Shown piece after piece: positions 51,726 through 61,984 of a stretch of 64,000 bases of DNA; the stretch's first letter is position 1; each line of letters starts with the position of its first letter. Made by a program: the position numbers and the translations under genes. The notes below the pieces were generated by a model. The model saw only the letters and a list, made by a program, of their open reading frames with translations, did no database searches and was not told the origin of the DNA. The stretch is from positions 19,130,702 through 19,194,701 of the forward strand of contig CP092879.1 in NCBI GenBank assembly GCA_030710605.1. The letters are read 5' to 3'. This DNA comes from Cordylochernes scorpioides. Its lineage: Eukaryota > Arthropoda > Arachnida > Pseudoscorpiones > Chernetidae.

Positions 51726-51739
51726 CGTGTATTATATAT

Positions 51740-52195
51740 GTACTTCTTTTAAATAGAACAATATGAAGTGTGAAAAAATAATGCAAAAGTCAATTTGTAC
51801 TGAGATAAGGTTCATAAATTAAGAAAAAGAGCATCTCCTTATCGTGCATCTAAAGGTTGCTGATGGCCTGCGCCATCTATCGGAATAAATATAAACTATT
51901 CTTTGGTTTTTAATTATTTCATAATTTACACACACACAAAAGCCTTTATTAAGACACACAGGTCTTACAGAGAATTCTCCTTGGGGTTGCAAGACGGAGA
52001 AACCTATGAAAGTGGGAAATAAAAATGGAGAAAGATTATATACATATGGTAAATACGGTATATGGTATATTATTTCATAATTTAGTCAAATACCGTTTCT
52101 TGATTACTCAAGAAAATGATATTTATTCCGATAGATGGCGCAAGCCATCAGCAACTTTTAGTTGCACGATCAGAAGATGCCTTTTTTTATATATA
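51740..52195. repeat. Dispersed short repeats
   Basis: Two opposed copies of the 'gatgcc ... gcgccatct atcggaataaat' family (51770-51900 and 52120-52190) and a (CA)n stretch at 51930-51945. Confidence 0.6.
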
Positions 52196-52466
52196 TATAT
52201 GAAGTGTCTTCTAAAAGTGTGTGCATTCAAAAATTACAAGAACAAAAAATATCAATAAATGCTGGAAATTTTTCCCTGAGTTTTGATATCAGGTGTTCAT
52301 ACGACCCTGTAGCATAATATTTTTACTTAATAAAAATACAGAATTTCTATTGTATTTTGATTACATATATCTTTTAGGATAATATGTTTATATCGGTAAT
52401 AGATTTGGCCTATGTCTGAATATATATTTTAATATTTTGTAATAAAAATCCTTCAAAATCTATATA

Positions 52467-52644
52467 CAGTAGAACCTCCCTGTAAAGGACAACACCTAAT
52501 TGCAGAGTCAAAGTGTCCTTTAAGGAGAGATGTCCTCTTACCGGAGAGTTGTTAAATTGTAAAAATTATAATTTTGCAAATGAAAAATGTTCTTTGTAGA
52601 GAGGTGACCGCTAGCAGGGTGTCAGCTAAAGAGAGGTTCTACTG
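52467..52644. mobile_element. pogo-like MITE with intact ends
   Basis: CAGTAGAACCTCCCTGTAAA ... GAGAGGTTCTACTG with TA on both sides; 178 bp. Confidence 0.85.
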
Positions 52645-52731
52645 TATTTATATGTAAATATATCAAAAGCGTTGCTCTCTAATATATTTCGTTAGGATAG
52701 CTCGGTTTTAACCGAATATATATGAAATACA

Positions 52732-52894
52732 AAACTATTTTAAAGGCGTAAGGCGCCAGATTAAACTGGCGAAACCGCTGAGAGGGTTCACCACTGATGA
52801 GCCAGGCCCTCTCATTAATTTTTCCATTGCAGTAAGGGCAGTAGAAATTGTTTAATATCAAAAAGAATCTTACGCCTTTAAAATAGTTTTGAAT
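52732..52894 (+). mobile_element. Hairpin-core MITE, short copy
   Basis: Ends ACTATTTTAAAGGCGTAAG and its inverse. Core stem GAGAGGG...CCCTCTC around CACCACTGATGAGCC. Confidence 0.8.
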
Positions 52895-53066
52895 TTTGAT
52901 AACAGATGGCGCGCTAGTGCATCATATATAAAATACTTATATTTAAAATAATAATAGAAATTATATAGAGAATAGTTGACTAATATTTTAACTTGGATTG
53001 AAAATGTGTAGCTTTATTGAAAGATAATGAACGAGTTTACAATAAATATACGGATTGCTATACCTA

Positions 53067-53265
53067 CACTCATAGACAAAACTTGAGGAAGTTTCATAAA
53101 GTCGTCTTTTTTTTTTTTTTTTGAGACAGATGCAATTTTGTTCACACCTGGTTATCTCGTGTGTCTTCAATAAAGATCAATGTATCGAATATACTTCATA
53201 GTTATTGTTTGAATCCTGATATACATTCTAAAAGTTATAACTTCTTTAAGCTCTGTCCATGAGTG
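53067..53265. mobile_element. Tc1-type MITE, copy 3
   Basis: TA-flanked; CACTCATAGACAAAACTT ... AAGCTCTGTCCATGAGTG. Confidence 0.85.
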
Positions 53266-53445
53266 TAGTTGCAATATTAGTTGCCCGTCTACTTATGTAA
53301 AACAAGACAGAAAAGGTATTGCCAGCATGTGAAATATATATACCTTTGCTATTGTAATAATTAATTGATCATTACAACAAAATGTGACCTTCTTTTATGG
53401 CCTCCCTGTTCTTTTATGTGAATTTGTTGTAAGTTTATTTATTTA

Positions 53446-53925
53446 TTTGACATTTTGGACGCGATATCACAGCTTGGGATACTTGCAGCTATGAATACAC
53501 ATTTTATCAGCTTATATACAAAATTTACTTTATATACAAGACTTAATAAACAATAAACAAGACTTAAAACAAGATTAAAACTGAAAGGTTAGTTTTCTCA
53601 GACAAAAAAGAAAATCTAAAATGAATCTATAAAAATTATTGAATTTTACATAGGTGTCTTTGTTATATACAAATTCGCACATTTCTTAGATGGGATAAAA
53701 ATAATTACTTCTGTAGCTGTGAAAAATTAGCATTCTATTAATAAATGTATTGAGTCTTGGTTTTATTTTCCACAGATGCATCTAGGATCATCTTTTGCCC
53801 CGATTTTCGCCAGAAATTCTCCAAAATTACCATGATTGGTAATGAACTGGGCGTTGTAAAAATTTGGACCAAAATAATAAGGAATTCCGAATGCATTGAA
53901 CAGAATAAATAGTCTTGTCATCTTG
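53446..53925 (-). mobile_element. LINE 3' end with intact mariner target site
   Basis: The minus strand encodes F-G-I-P-Y-Y-F-G-P-N-F-Y-N-A-Q-F-I-T-N-H-G-N-F, then D-D-P-R-C-I-C-G-K, then a 3' UTR ending AATAAATAAATAAAC. Around 53573 it reads AAGATTAAAACTG, the unoccupied form of the mariner site at 42258. Confidence 0.8.
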
Positions 53926-53939
53926 ACGTTTGTCTTTCC

Positions 53940-54257
53940 TCATTTCCTATGCGACATATAGGTGGAGATGTTGGGAAGATTAGGGAAGGCAAGCTGAACA
54001 TCTTTGAAGCCATAGGTGTTGTGAACTGCACATTCCAGCGACTGACTCCAGGATTCCACCGCCGTGTCATAGTCAACACTTCCCTTCAAAAAGATGACGT
54101 CCCTATAGACGCTAGGACGACAAAGCTGCTTTTTACGCTGCAAGAAAAAGAACGCAACTGGGGATAAACTTTCAAGACTCCGAGTGAATCTTGAAAGAAA
54201 TACGTCAGGTTGTGTCACTAGCAACAAAATTTGTAAGCAATGAGTCACAGTTCTCAT
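53940..54257 (-). CDS. Unassigned 105-codon open frame
   Basis: Minus-strand frame with a hydrophobic start and a C-terminal part V-I-F-L-K-G-S-V-D-Y-D-T-A-V-E-S-W, ending Y-M-S-H-R-K. An internal TTCTTTTTCTTGCAG looks like a good acceptor, so the last 65 codons could be an exon. The base composition is less AT-rich than the neighbours. No family was recognised. Confidence 0.25.
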   Translation of the reverse strand: MRTVTHCLQILLLVTQPDVFLSRFTRSLESLSPVAFFFLQRKKQLCRPSVYRDVIFLKGSVDYDTAVESWSQSLECAVHNTYGFKDVQLAFPNLPNISTYMSHRK

Positions 54258-54479
54258 AGGAAAGGAAGGAGCAACATTGATTTTATCAACAAGTTATTTT
54301 GTTACTCATCAAATTTCTTTTATTGCGCCTTCCATTTTTTTAATTAGGTCATATTTAAAAAAAAAATAGAATGATGGCCCATTTTATTGCAGATATATAT
54401 AACTATTTGATGTAAAACAATGTTTATACAATTGTTATGTATGTGTTTAAACAATAAAATTTGAATTCTTAAAGACTTG

Positions 54480-54890
54480 ATATCACCAAGATTGAACCTT
54501 CAAGTACAGACTATATAAGTAGAATCCACATACAATAGTTGTAACGATCTAGTTAGATTAAATTGGGGAAGTTGCTGGCATACTTCACTACTGATGAGCC
54601 TTCCCAATTCTTTTACTTTTTCAAATCACTAATTGTAGGTCATTTATTATAAAATAGAAACGCCGCGTTGAATAATTCCACCCTCTACAAACTAAATTAC
54701 ATATTTTTGCGTCCTAAATGCGTCTTAATTGCAGACTATATAAACGGAATCCGCTTACAATAGTTGTAACGATCTGGTGGATTAAAATGGCGAAGTTGCT
54801 GGCATAGTTAACCACCGATTCCCAATACTTTTTTACATCTCAATTCACTAATTGTAGGTCATTTATTGTAAAATTTTCACCATATTGAAT
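54480..54890 (+). mobile_element. Two degenerate hairpin-core MITE copies
   Basis: AGATTAAATTGGGGAAGTTG ... CACTACTGATGAGCC at 54557-54603 and a more decayed copy at 54776-54830. Confidence 0.55.
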
Positions 54891-55704
54891 AATTCCACAC
54901 TCTACAAACTAATATACATATTTTTGCGATTTAAATTTATATAATGACGATAACATTGTAATAAACTACAAGAAAATAAGACCGAATCAAAGAATAATTC
55001 CAAACATAATTCATAAAGTAATTCCAAATGCATTTCTCTCATTACAAATAGATGGAATTTTACAAAATCTGAATCAAAATTGAAAGATTATTGGATTAGG
55101 TCTTATTTTCTTGTAGCTATAATCTATAATCCAAATTGTACTTTATCATTGTAATAAACTATAGAAAAAACACAAGTCGTCAAAAAGAATCTTATCTCTC
55201 CGACCTGTTTCTTCTTTTTTTAGCTAATAGGGACATTGTCTTAATTGTAATATACTCCTATAGAACTACAAATATACTGATGATAGTTATCTATATAAAT
55301 ATAAATGTGGGCTTTTGGTTGTTCCTTGCAGACATTCACATTATTTGACCGACCTGGATGAAGTTCCAACAGGACATAGATTTAGGTCTAGAAGCCATTA
55401 TAGGTTCAAATCCAGAATATCGAATACATTTTTTTTTTTCATTCACGATAATTGGACAAGTTTGCTAACATCATCTTAATACGTTGTCTGCTGATATTAA
55501 ATAGTATTAAATTGGCCTCTAATTATGATAAATGGTTATATAAATTGTAACAAGTTGGTATATAAATGGTAATAATTTAGTATTGATGTGGTAACTCATT
55601 GATATAAATGTGGTAAAAATTGATATAAATGATAACAAATTGGTATATTAATTATAATAAATTGGTATAGATGTGGTATAATATTAATATATTCATCGGT
55701 GTAA

Positions 55705-56155
55705 GGAGAGTGGAGATTGTTTATATGTAAAAGTAACATTTGTGTTTTAATGATCTTATTTCTTATATATAGATATCACGTTATTGCCTTAAATTTAATT
55801 ATGTCTAACTGGTCTTGTACTTATTGTTTGTGGAAGAGCATTGCTCGATGTAAATATTTATATGTAAATCTACTGTCCTAAACGCTTATGTCCACAATTT
55901 GCTTGAATACCATTTCAAAGATTACACCCTTCAGTATAGCATATAAAAGCAGAATGATCCAATACAGTATTAGAGCTCTAAAAATGCCGTCTGGTAGATT
56001 AAATTGGTGAAACCGCTGGGAAGGTTCACCACTAATGAACCAAGCCCTCCCAATATATTTTTCATCGCAGTAAGGACAGTAGAAGTTTGTTTTATGTGGA
56101 AAAGAACCATTCGTGCTTTAATTATATCATTTCTTATATAGAGTGACGTGTTATT
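55705..56155 (+). mobile_element. Hairpin-core MITE, long copy
   Basis: Left end TGGAGATTGTTTATATGTAA, internal GTGGAAGAGCATTGCTCGAT as in 35410, core near 55995-56060, right end CATCGCAGTAAGGACAGTAG. Confidence 0.7.
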
Positions 56156-56509
56156 GCCTTATAATATAAATAATAAAAGTAATAAAACCTTATATAAAAA
56201 GTAAAATTTTCTTTTCAAGAAGAGAAAGAAAAAAAAAGGTTAACCCCTTGTTAAGTTTATGAATAAAACAGAAATAGTGGAATATTTTATATTAATTTCA
56301 TTTTTAAATAATTATTATACAACTAAATGTCGTATATTCTGAGGATATTTTTTATAATATTTGAATGCAGTGAAATAGGCGTTAAAAATAATCAAATTAG
56401 TAAAAACATAGTTAAACTTACAAAATATTTATTGTTTACTTTCATAATTATTTTTAATTTTATATTTAACACCATATTTTCATACACTCATAAATATATA
56501 AATTAATTG

Positions 56510-56790
56510 CCATTAATCGATCAAATTTGAAACAAATAAATTTACTGGAAATTTGTTTATTTTTAATATCATCAAATATTATCTCTACAGACCTTACTGC
56601 AATAATAAAAGTTATTGAGTGAAAAGGCTTGGCTCATCGGTGGTGAACCCTCTCAGTGGTTTCGCCAAATTAATCTCCGTATCAACAAATATTATCTCTA
56701 CAGGCCTTACTGTAATAATCAAAATATAATAATTGTATGTAATAATTTATAACGATGTAATTTTGCTGTCCTCAAAGCTTATATCCATAG
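56510..56790 (-). mobile_element. Hairpin-core MITE copy
   Basis: GGCTTGGCTCATCGGTGGTG ... CTCAGTGGTTTCGCC, similar to 49370-49700. Confidence 0.6.
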
Positions 56791-57019
56791 TTAATCTAAA
56801 ATACCCATTCCCATACCCATTCTTGTTGCTGCATCGCAATTAGATAAGGATAATTTCTCAGTAGTCAATCCGCAGGTCGAGGTGAAACATACAGTCCAAT
56901 ATAAACTCTGCCAAAAGATCGTCAACATCTAAAACAAAAGGTTAGAGAGCTACACGGAATTCCAAGCTAATACTGTGAGGATCCAAGCTCCAACATTATA
57001 AAAGGAAGATCGAAAAATT

Positions 57020-57200
57020 CAATATACAACTTGTAACAGCGGTATGGTAGATTAAACTGGCGAAACCACTGGGAGAGTTCACCACTGATGAGCCAAGCCC
57101 TCCCATTAAATTTACCATTGCTGTAAAGACAATAGAAATTGTTTAATTAAAAAAAAAAGAACCATACGCGTCTATAATAGTTCGAATTATCGTAATAAGA
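57020..57200 (+). mobile_element. Hairpin-core MITE copy
   Basis: GGTAGATTAAACTGGCGAAA ... CACCACTGATGAGCCAAG, right end ACGCGTCTATAATAGTTCG. Confidence 0.7.
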
Positions 57201-57830
57201 AATACCATATTTTATTTTGTACCGTGACTATCTCAACTAAAACTTTATTGACAAATCAAATGAATTTTGGAAGAATCAGGTGAAAATTAAGTACATAGAA
57301 CATAGTGTACAGGAATAGATTTCTTACAAATGAACTTGGCTTCAAATTTATATATATTAGAGCTCTCAAAATATTTTATATATTGGAACAAAATTTTAAA
57401 ATTGTAAAGATTTTAAAATCGTTAAGTTTTTAATAATCATGTGAAGTTTAGTCTAAAAAGTAATAGTAATAATCATTAAATAAAACGTTTTCAAATTATT
57501 TGAACTTTTTTAATCTTTTGATAAATTTTCTTTTTTCGCAAATATACAAACGGTCTTATTTATATTGATAATCTCCAATGACAGTTTGTATATATCTGCA
57601 ATTATATATTTACGTTTTCGTGAATTTTTGTGAAAAAGAGAAATTTCCTGAAATTTTAAAGGTTTAAAATAAAAGAGTTGGCGATTCAAATAACTTGTAA
57701 ACGTTTAGATTTACAAAGTTCATATGCGCTAAGAAAGCTTTACGTAATAAAAGCCAAACGTAATTGATGAAAATCTCAACATTTGAGTATATTTCTACCA
57801 GAAATTATCCTAAAGTTACTAAATGATTGT
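57201..57830. other. AT-rich, no supported feature
   Basis: Nothing recognised between the MITE and the second first exon. Confidence 0.5.
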
Positions 57831-57835
57831 CTTAC

Positions 57836-57889
57836 CTCTTTAACTTGGCTACCGCTGATGTTATTTAACGTTTTAAGAGGAATGTCCAT
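57836..57889 (-). CDS. Second, homologous first exon of the transporter (alternative start)
   Basis: ATG at 57889-57887 opens exactly 18 codons, M-D-I-P-L-K-T-L to Q-V-K-E, then GAG and a good GTAAGA donor in phase 0. Length, phase, opening residues (M, acidic, x, P-L-K-T) and final Glu codon match exon 1 at 51503-51556. The bases just upstream (CAGTTAGTCAG...) also resemble the leader of exon 1 (CAGTTGATTAGACAG...). It can splice in frame to exon 2 at 20227, which would make it an alternative promoter and start. No other Aa_trans exon lies between 51.6 and 64 kb, so a separate paralogous gene here is less likely. Confidence 0.6.
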
Positions 57890-58730
57890 TATGTCTTCCA
57901 ATGACTGACTAACTGTTCACTTCTTGGTTTCAAACCCTCTCGATCATGATGAGACATATTTTAAACTACGTCATCAAAGTCATATATATTTGGAGTTTTT
58001 CCTTCAACATTAAAGCGTAGTTTATTTAATTTTATGTTAGTTTGCATGATTTTAAGTTTTAGCTTTTACTAGGTTTATTTATTTAGATTGGAATGGAAGG
58101 TTATTGCTATATAAATTTGTGTATCATCAATTATAGTGAAGACTGTTCGTTATTACTGAATAATAAAACTTTTTTTCTACTTCCCTCTTTCAGCAATTAT
58201 TTTTCTAACGCGACAATGTAATTGCACATTGCATCATTTAAAGTAATATATTTGCATATTGTATCTTCAAAATAGAAGTAGTGTTTTCGTAATATAGTTT
58301 TTTTTTTTTTAATAAATAAAAATGTAAAATGAGTTGAATAGGCTGCAATATATATATTTTGGGAGATATTATAATCTAAGGGTAGGTTTTCCAACTTTTA
58401 CAAATCTTGAAGTTATTTTACTACAACCTTTCAAATAAATAAAATGTATAATGAGTTAAATGCAAATATTTAGGTGAAGAAAGAGAAAAAACTCTTAAAA
58501 ACACCTTCTGGAGATTTAGCAACCCACTGCAGACGCTGAGAACTAATTCAGAAAAAATTATATAGCAATAGAACTCTATAATTTCTACAGATCAATTGTA
58601 AATAGATTCATACGCAAAAGAGGTAGTGAGGAAAGTTTTAGAAAAGATGTGTAAATAAATCCCTTTTCAAACAAAGGCTCACGTGCACATGGTGAAAAGG
58701 AGAAAAAATTACTGTATTATTTTGTTGTTG
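57890..58730. other. Upstream flank of the second first exon
   Basis: It includes a minus-strand TGATGACGTAG (CRE-like, about 57963-57975) and an AT-rich CCAAATATATATG. No gene was seen. Promoter function is only a guess from position. Confidence 0.25.
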
Positions 58731-58734
58731 TATG

Positions 58735-58795
58735 GCATATCCATACAGGGCAATGGGCCCTAATAAAAGCCTTTTTGTTGTTGTTGTATAATGAG
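58735..58795 (+). mobile_element. LINE 3' tail fragment with (TTG)n
   Basis: CAATGGGCCCTAATAAAAGC then TTTTTGTTGTTGTTG. Confidence 0.5.
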
Positions 58796-58959
58796 TTAAA
58801 TAGGATTGTAACATACATATAATGGGAGATATTATAATCTAAGAGTAGATTTTCTAACTTTTACAAATCTTGAGGGGATTTACCGCAACGTTTCAAATAA
58901 ATAAAGAGTATAAAGAATTGAATAGGGTTGTAATATAAAATATGGGAGTATTACAAACT

Positions 58960-59220
58960 ATTAGATAATAAAAGGCATATATTGTATTTAATAAAATATT
59001 TATTTTGCCAATATTTCGGCTGGCTGAACGCCAACCTTTATCGAGGCATTACATTTTTGTATACACAAACTCAGCGCCGCATAGTGTTATACAAAAATGT
59101 AATGCCTCGATAAAGGTTGGCGTTCAGCCAGCCGAAATATTGGCAAAATAAATATTTTATTAAATCCAATATATGCCTTTTATTATCTAATGAATTAAGT
59201 ATGGATTGCTCTATTTTCAA
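58960..59220. mobile_element. Foldback family 'GGTTGGC', complete
   Basis: Arms of about 110 bp (TTAGATAATAAAAGGCATAT ... GAGGCATTACATTTTTGTAT) around CTCAGCGCCGCATAG. Each arm has TGCC-TCGATAAAGGTTGGC...GCCAGCCGAAATATT-GGCA. Confidence 0.8.
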
Positions 59221-59699
59221 AATTACAAACTATGGATATAGACTTTCCAACTTTTATAAATTCTGTGTTGTGGTGATTTTACTGAGTTTTCAAATAAATA
59301 AAGTATAAAATAAGTTGACTAAGGTTGAAATAAATATTCAGAGTGGGATAACAACCTCTACCACAATTAATCAAGAATGGGTATTTGACCAATTCTGGAA
59401 TAATCAACGATTATAGTTGATATTTATTCCGACAGATGGCGCGCACCATTACAACTTTTAGTTGCACCATCAGGAGATGCCTTTGTTACTTAACTCTACC
59501 AATAGGTTTTTATAAATCTTTTAGTTATGATACTCATATTGACTAACTTTTAAAATTTTATTTAAAATTATCAAAAAAATCATTTTTGGCTTGATGGTAG
59601 AATAACTATTTTATTTATATCAAAATTTTCCTTTTACTTAAACTTTAAAGGAATGGAATACTGCAGAGTCTAGGACGTTATTTTAATAAACTTTATACT

Positions 59700-59895
59700 T
59701 TTACCCACACACATCGATATATTTATGGTAGATTAAACTGGCGAAACCCCTGGGAAGGTTCACCACTGTTGAGATAGGGCCTCCCATTAAATTTCCATTG
59801 CAGTAAAGGCAGTATAATTTTTTTAATTTTTTAAAAGATTCATACGCGTCTATAATAGTTTCGATTTTTCATAAGAGATGGCGCTCTAATGCATC
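59700..59895 (+). mobile_element. Hairpin-core MITE copy
   Basis: GATTAAACTGGCGAAACCCC ... right end ACGCGTCTATAATAGTTTCG. Confidence 0.65.
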
Positions 59896-59934
59896 ATAAT
59901 ATAACTCTAATATAACCTTACTAATATAAGAAAT

Positions 59935-60310
59935 AGAAGCACATCAAAGCACGAATGTTTGTTTTATACATAAATCTAACTGCTTCTGTCCTTACAGCGG
60001 TGGAAAAATATTGGAAGGGCTTGGCTCATCAGTGGTGAACCCTCCCAGCGTTTTCGCCAATTTAATCTACCAGACCGCTTCTTAGAGCTCTAATACTGTA
60101 TTGGACGATTATGCTTATATATTCTGAAATAAAGAGTGGAATCTTAGAAATGGTTTTTAAGAAAACTATGGACATAAGCTTTTAGGACAGCATAATTACA
60201 TATAAATCGCAGTAAGGACAGTAGAAGTTTGTTTTATGTTTAAAAGAAACATTTGTGCTTTGATTTCTTATACATATATGCCACGTTATCGACTTATAAT
60301 TAACCTTACT
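59935..60310 (-). mobile_element. Hairpin-core MITE, full-length (about 375 bp)
   Basis: Inverted ends AACCTTACTAAT...AAGCACGAATGTTTGTTTT and the reverse (ATTAACCTTACTAATG on the right). The core is near 60010-60080, with GCTTATATATTCTGAAATAA in the centre. Confidence 0.7.
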
Positions 60311-60719
60311 AATGTTTACAAATACGCTCCTACAAGAGTTATCCGAACCGGATAATTTAGAAGGTAAATATAAGGAAACCTTTTGTTGTAACGTGAAATG
60401 GTTCAACACTAGGCAACTCTACATTGTTGATTTACAATCTAAAACTTGTTTCTCGACTAACCTTTGGCATCCGAATCTTTAAAAACTTTTCTTTTTTTTT
60501 TCTATCTTTCAAATTAAGCTTCAAGCTACAGGACAACTTTCTTATGCATTCTATAGCAAAAATAAATCGACGCTGCAAGAAGTTGTCCGACTTGGAAAAA
60601 AATTGATGTATATGAAGAGCATGTATAGACGGAAAATATTATTAAAATTCCAGAACAATTAATTATTTTATTATATAGTTTTATCGTCACAAATTGAGAA
60701 AGTCAATATATTGTTGGAC

Positions 60720-61240
60720 CACTTACTGGCCTGGATGCAGGCTGCCACCTGGCGTGTCATGGACTGGTAAAGATTCAGGATGGTGTGCTGTGGATTTCTT
60801 TCCAAATTGTCTCCAGCTGTCAGGCTAAATAGTCAACATTCCGGGATGGTTACAATCTCCTTACCATCATGTTCCAGATGTGTTCTATGGGTGAGAGATT
60901 AGACGACCTTGCTGACCACGGAAGAGTTCAGCAAGATAAAAGACAATCCATAGTAACACGTGCCGTGTGTGGCCGGACATTATCTTGTTGAGAAGCCCTG
61001 GGTTATGTAAGAGGAACGACAACAAAACAGGCCGTAGAATTCTATCTACGTACCATTGTGCTGTCAGGGTGTCCGGAATGATTGCCAATGGGTTCTGATA
61101 TCAAGTGAAATGTCACCCCAGACCATAACGCCCTATTGTGAACCTGTATTGTGTGCCACGCCGAATATTGAGTCTAGAACACTCGCGCTGGATACGCAAT
61201 TCAGATGGAGCTCTTGCTTTGAATAAATCGGCCATCAAAT
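60720..61240 (-). pseudogene. Tc1-like transposase relic
   Basis: On the minus strand, I-P-D-T-L-T-A-Q-W-Y-V-D-R-I-L-R-P-V-L-L is well preserved (about 61075-61015). It is followed by traces of the Q-D-N-A-R-P-H region (now decayed) and, near 60735-60775, N-L-Y-Q-S-M-T-R-Q-V-A-A-C-I-Q-A at the C-terminus. Several stops and shifts make it inactive. It differs from the relic at 3400-4280. Confidence 0.75.
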
Positions 61241-61344
61241 TTCAATCCTTTGCATGTTTGGTCGAAACGTCTTTGTATACGTATTTTCATATAAATCGGA
61301 GAATCACTCTTTTTAACATTAAAATTAACAAGTAGGTCTTCAAA

Positions 61345-61620
61345 TTAAAGATACTTCGGCCAGTAAATCTTTTTTATTACCTCGACTTTTCGATAAAAAT
61401 CTTTTGTCCTCGTCAGGAGCAAACAAAATTTAAAACATTTGGCAAGGAGTTAAAAATTATTTTTAATTTTAACTCCTTGCCAAATGTATTCATTTTTGTT
61501 TGCTCCTGACGAGGACAAAAGATTTTTGTCGAAACGTCAAGGTAATAAAAAATATTTACTGGCCGAAGTATCTTTAATTTGAAGAACTATGAATGCCGGC
61601 CAGGCAGCCTCTATCTTTAC
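61345..61620. mobile_element. Foldback family K, complete
   Basis: Arms of about 115 bp meet almost without spacer (ATTATTTTTAATTTTAACTC, near 61457-61476). The right arm has CTGACGAG, a GACAAAA/TTTTGTC stem and GAAACGTC, and the outer end is ACTGGCCGAAGTATCTTT. Confidence 0.8.
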
Positions 61621-61984
61621 GATAACAAGTAGGTGTATAGATGAATATACACAGTATGAATTATGGTATTCAAAGCATATTCAAACTAAACCAAATTCAA
61701 CTAGTTCAAACTAATTTACATTATTCCAATCCATTACTTACAATTCAGTGATGCGGAGTCAATCTCGAATCTTCCTGTTTCTTTCATGGACAACTGTATG
61801 TGGCATGGGTAGGTTCCTATGAATAATTTATTTATGTACAAGGAAAAAAGAAACTTTAAATATATTGTCTACCAACAAATACTTAAGCAAATGCAAAATG
61901 TCAATTATTATACGAATTAAGGAAGATCGCCTTCCATTATGAACTTGAAGATGAAGGTTTAAAATTATTGAAAGCTGCGTTAGA

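Noticed and set aside
53949-54167. Plus-strand 72-codon frame
   Set aside because: Overlaps the minus-strand frame, which has the better splice context; neither is recognised.
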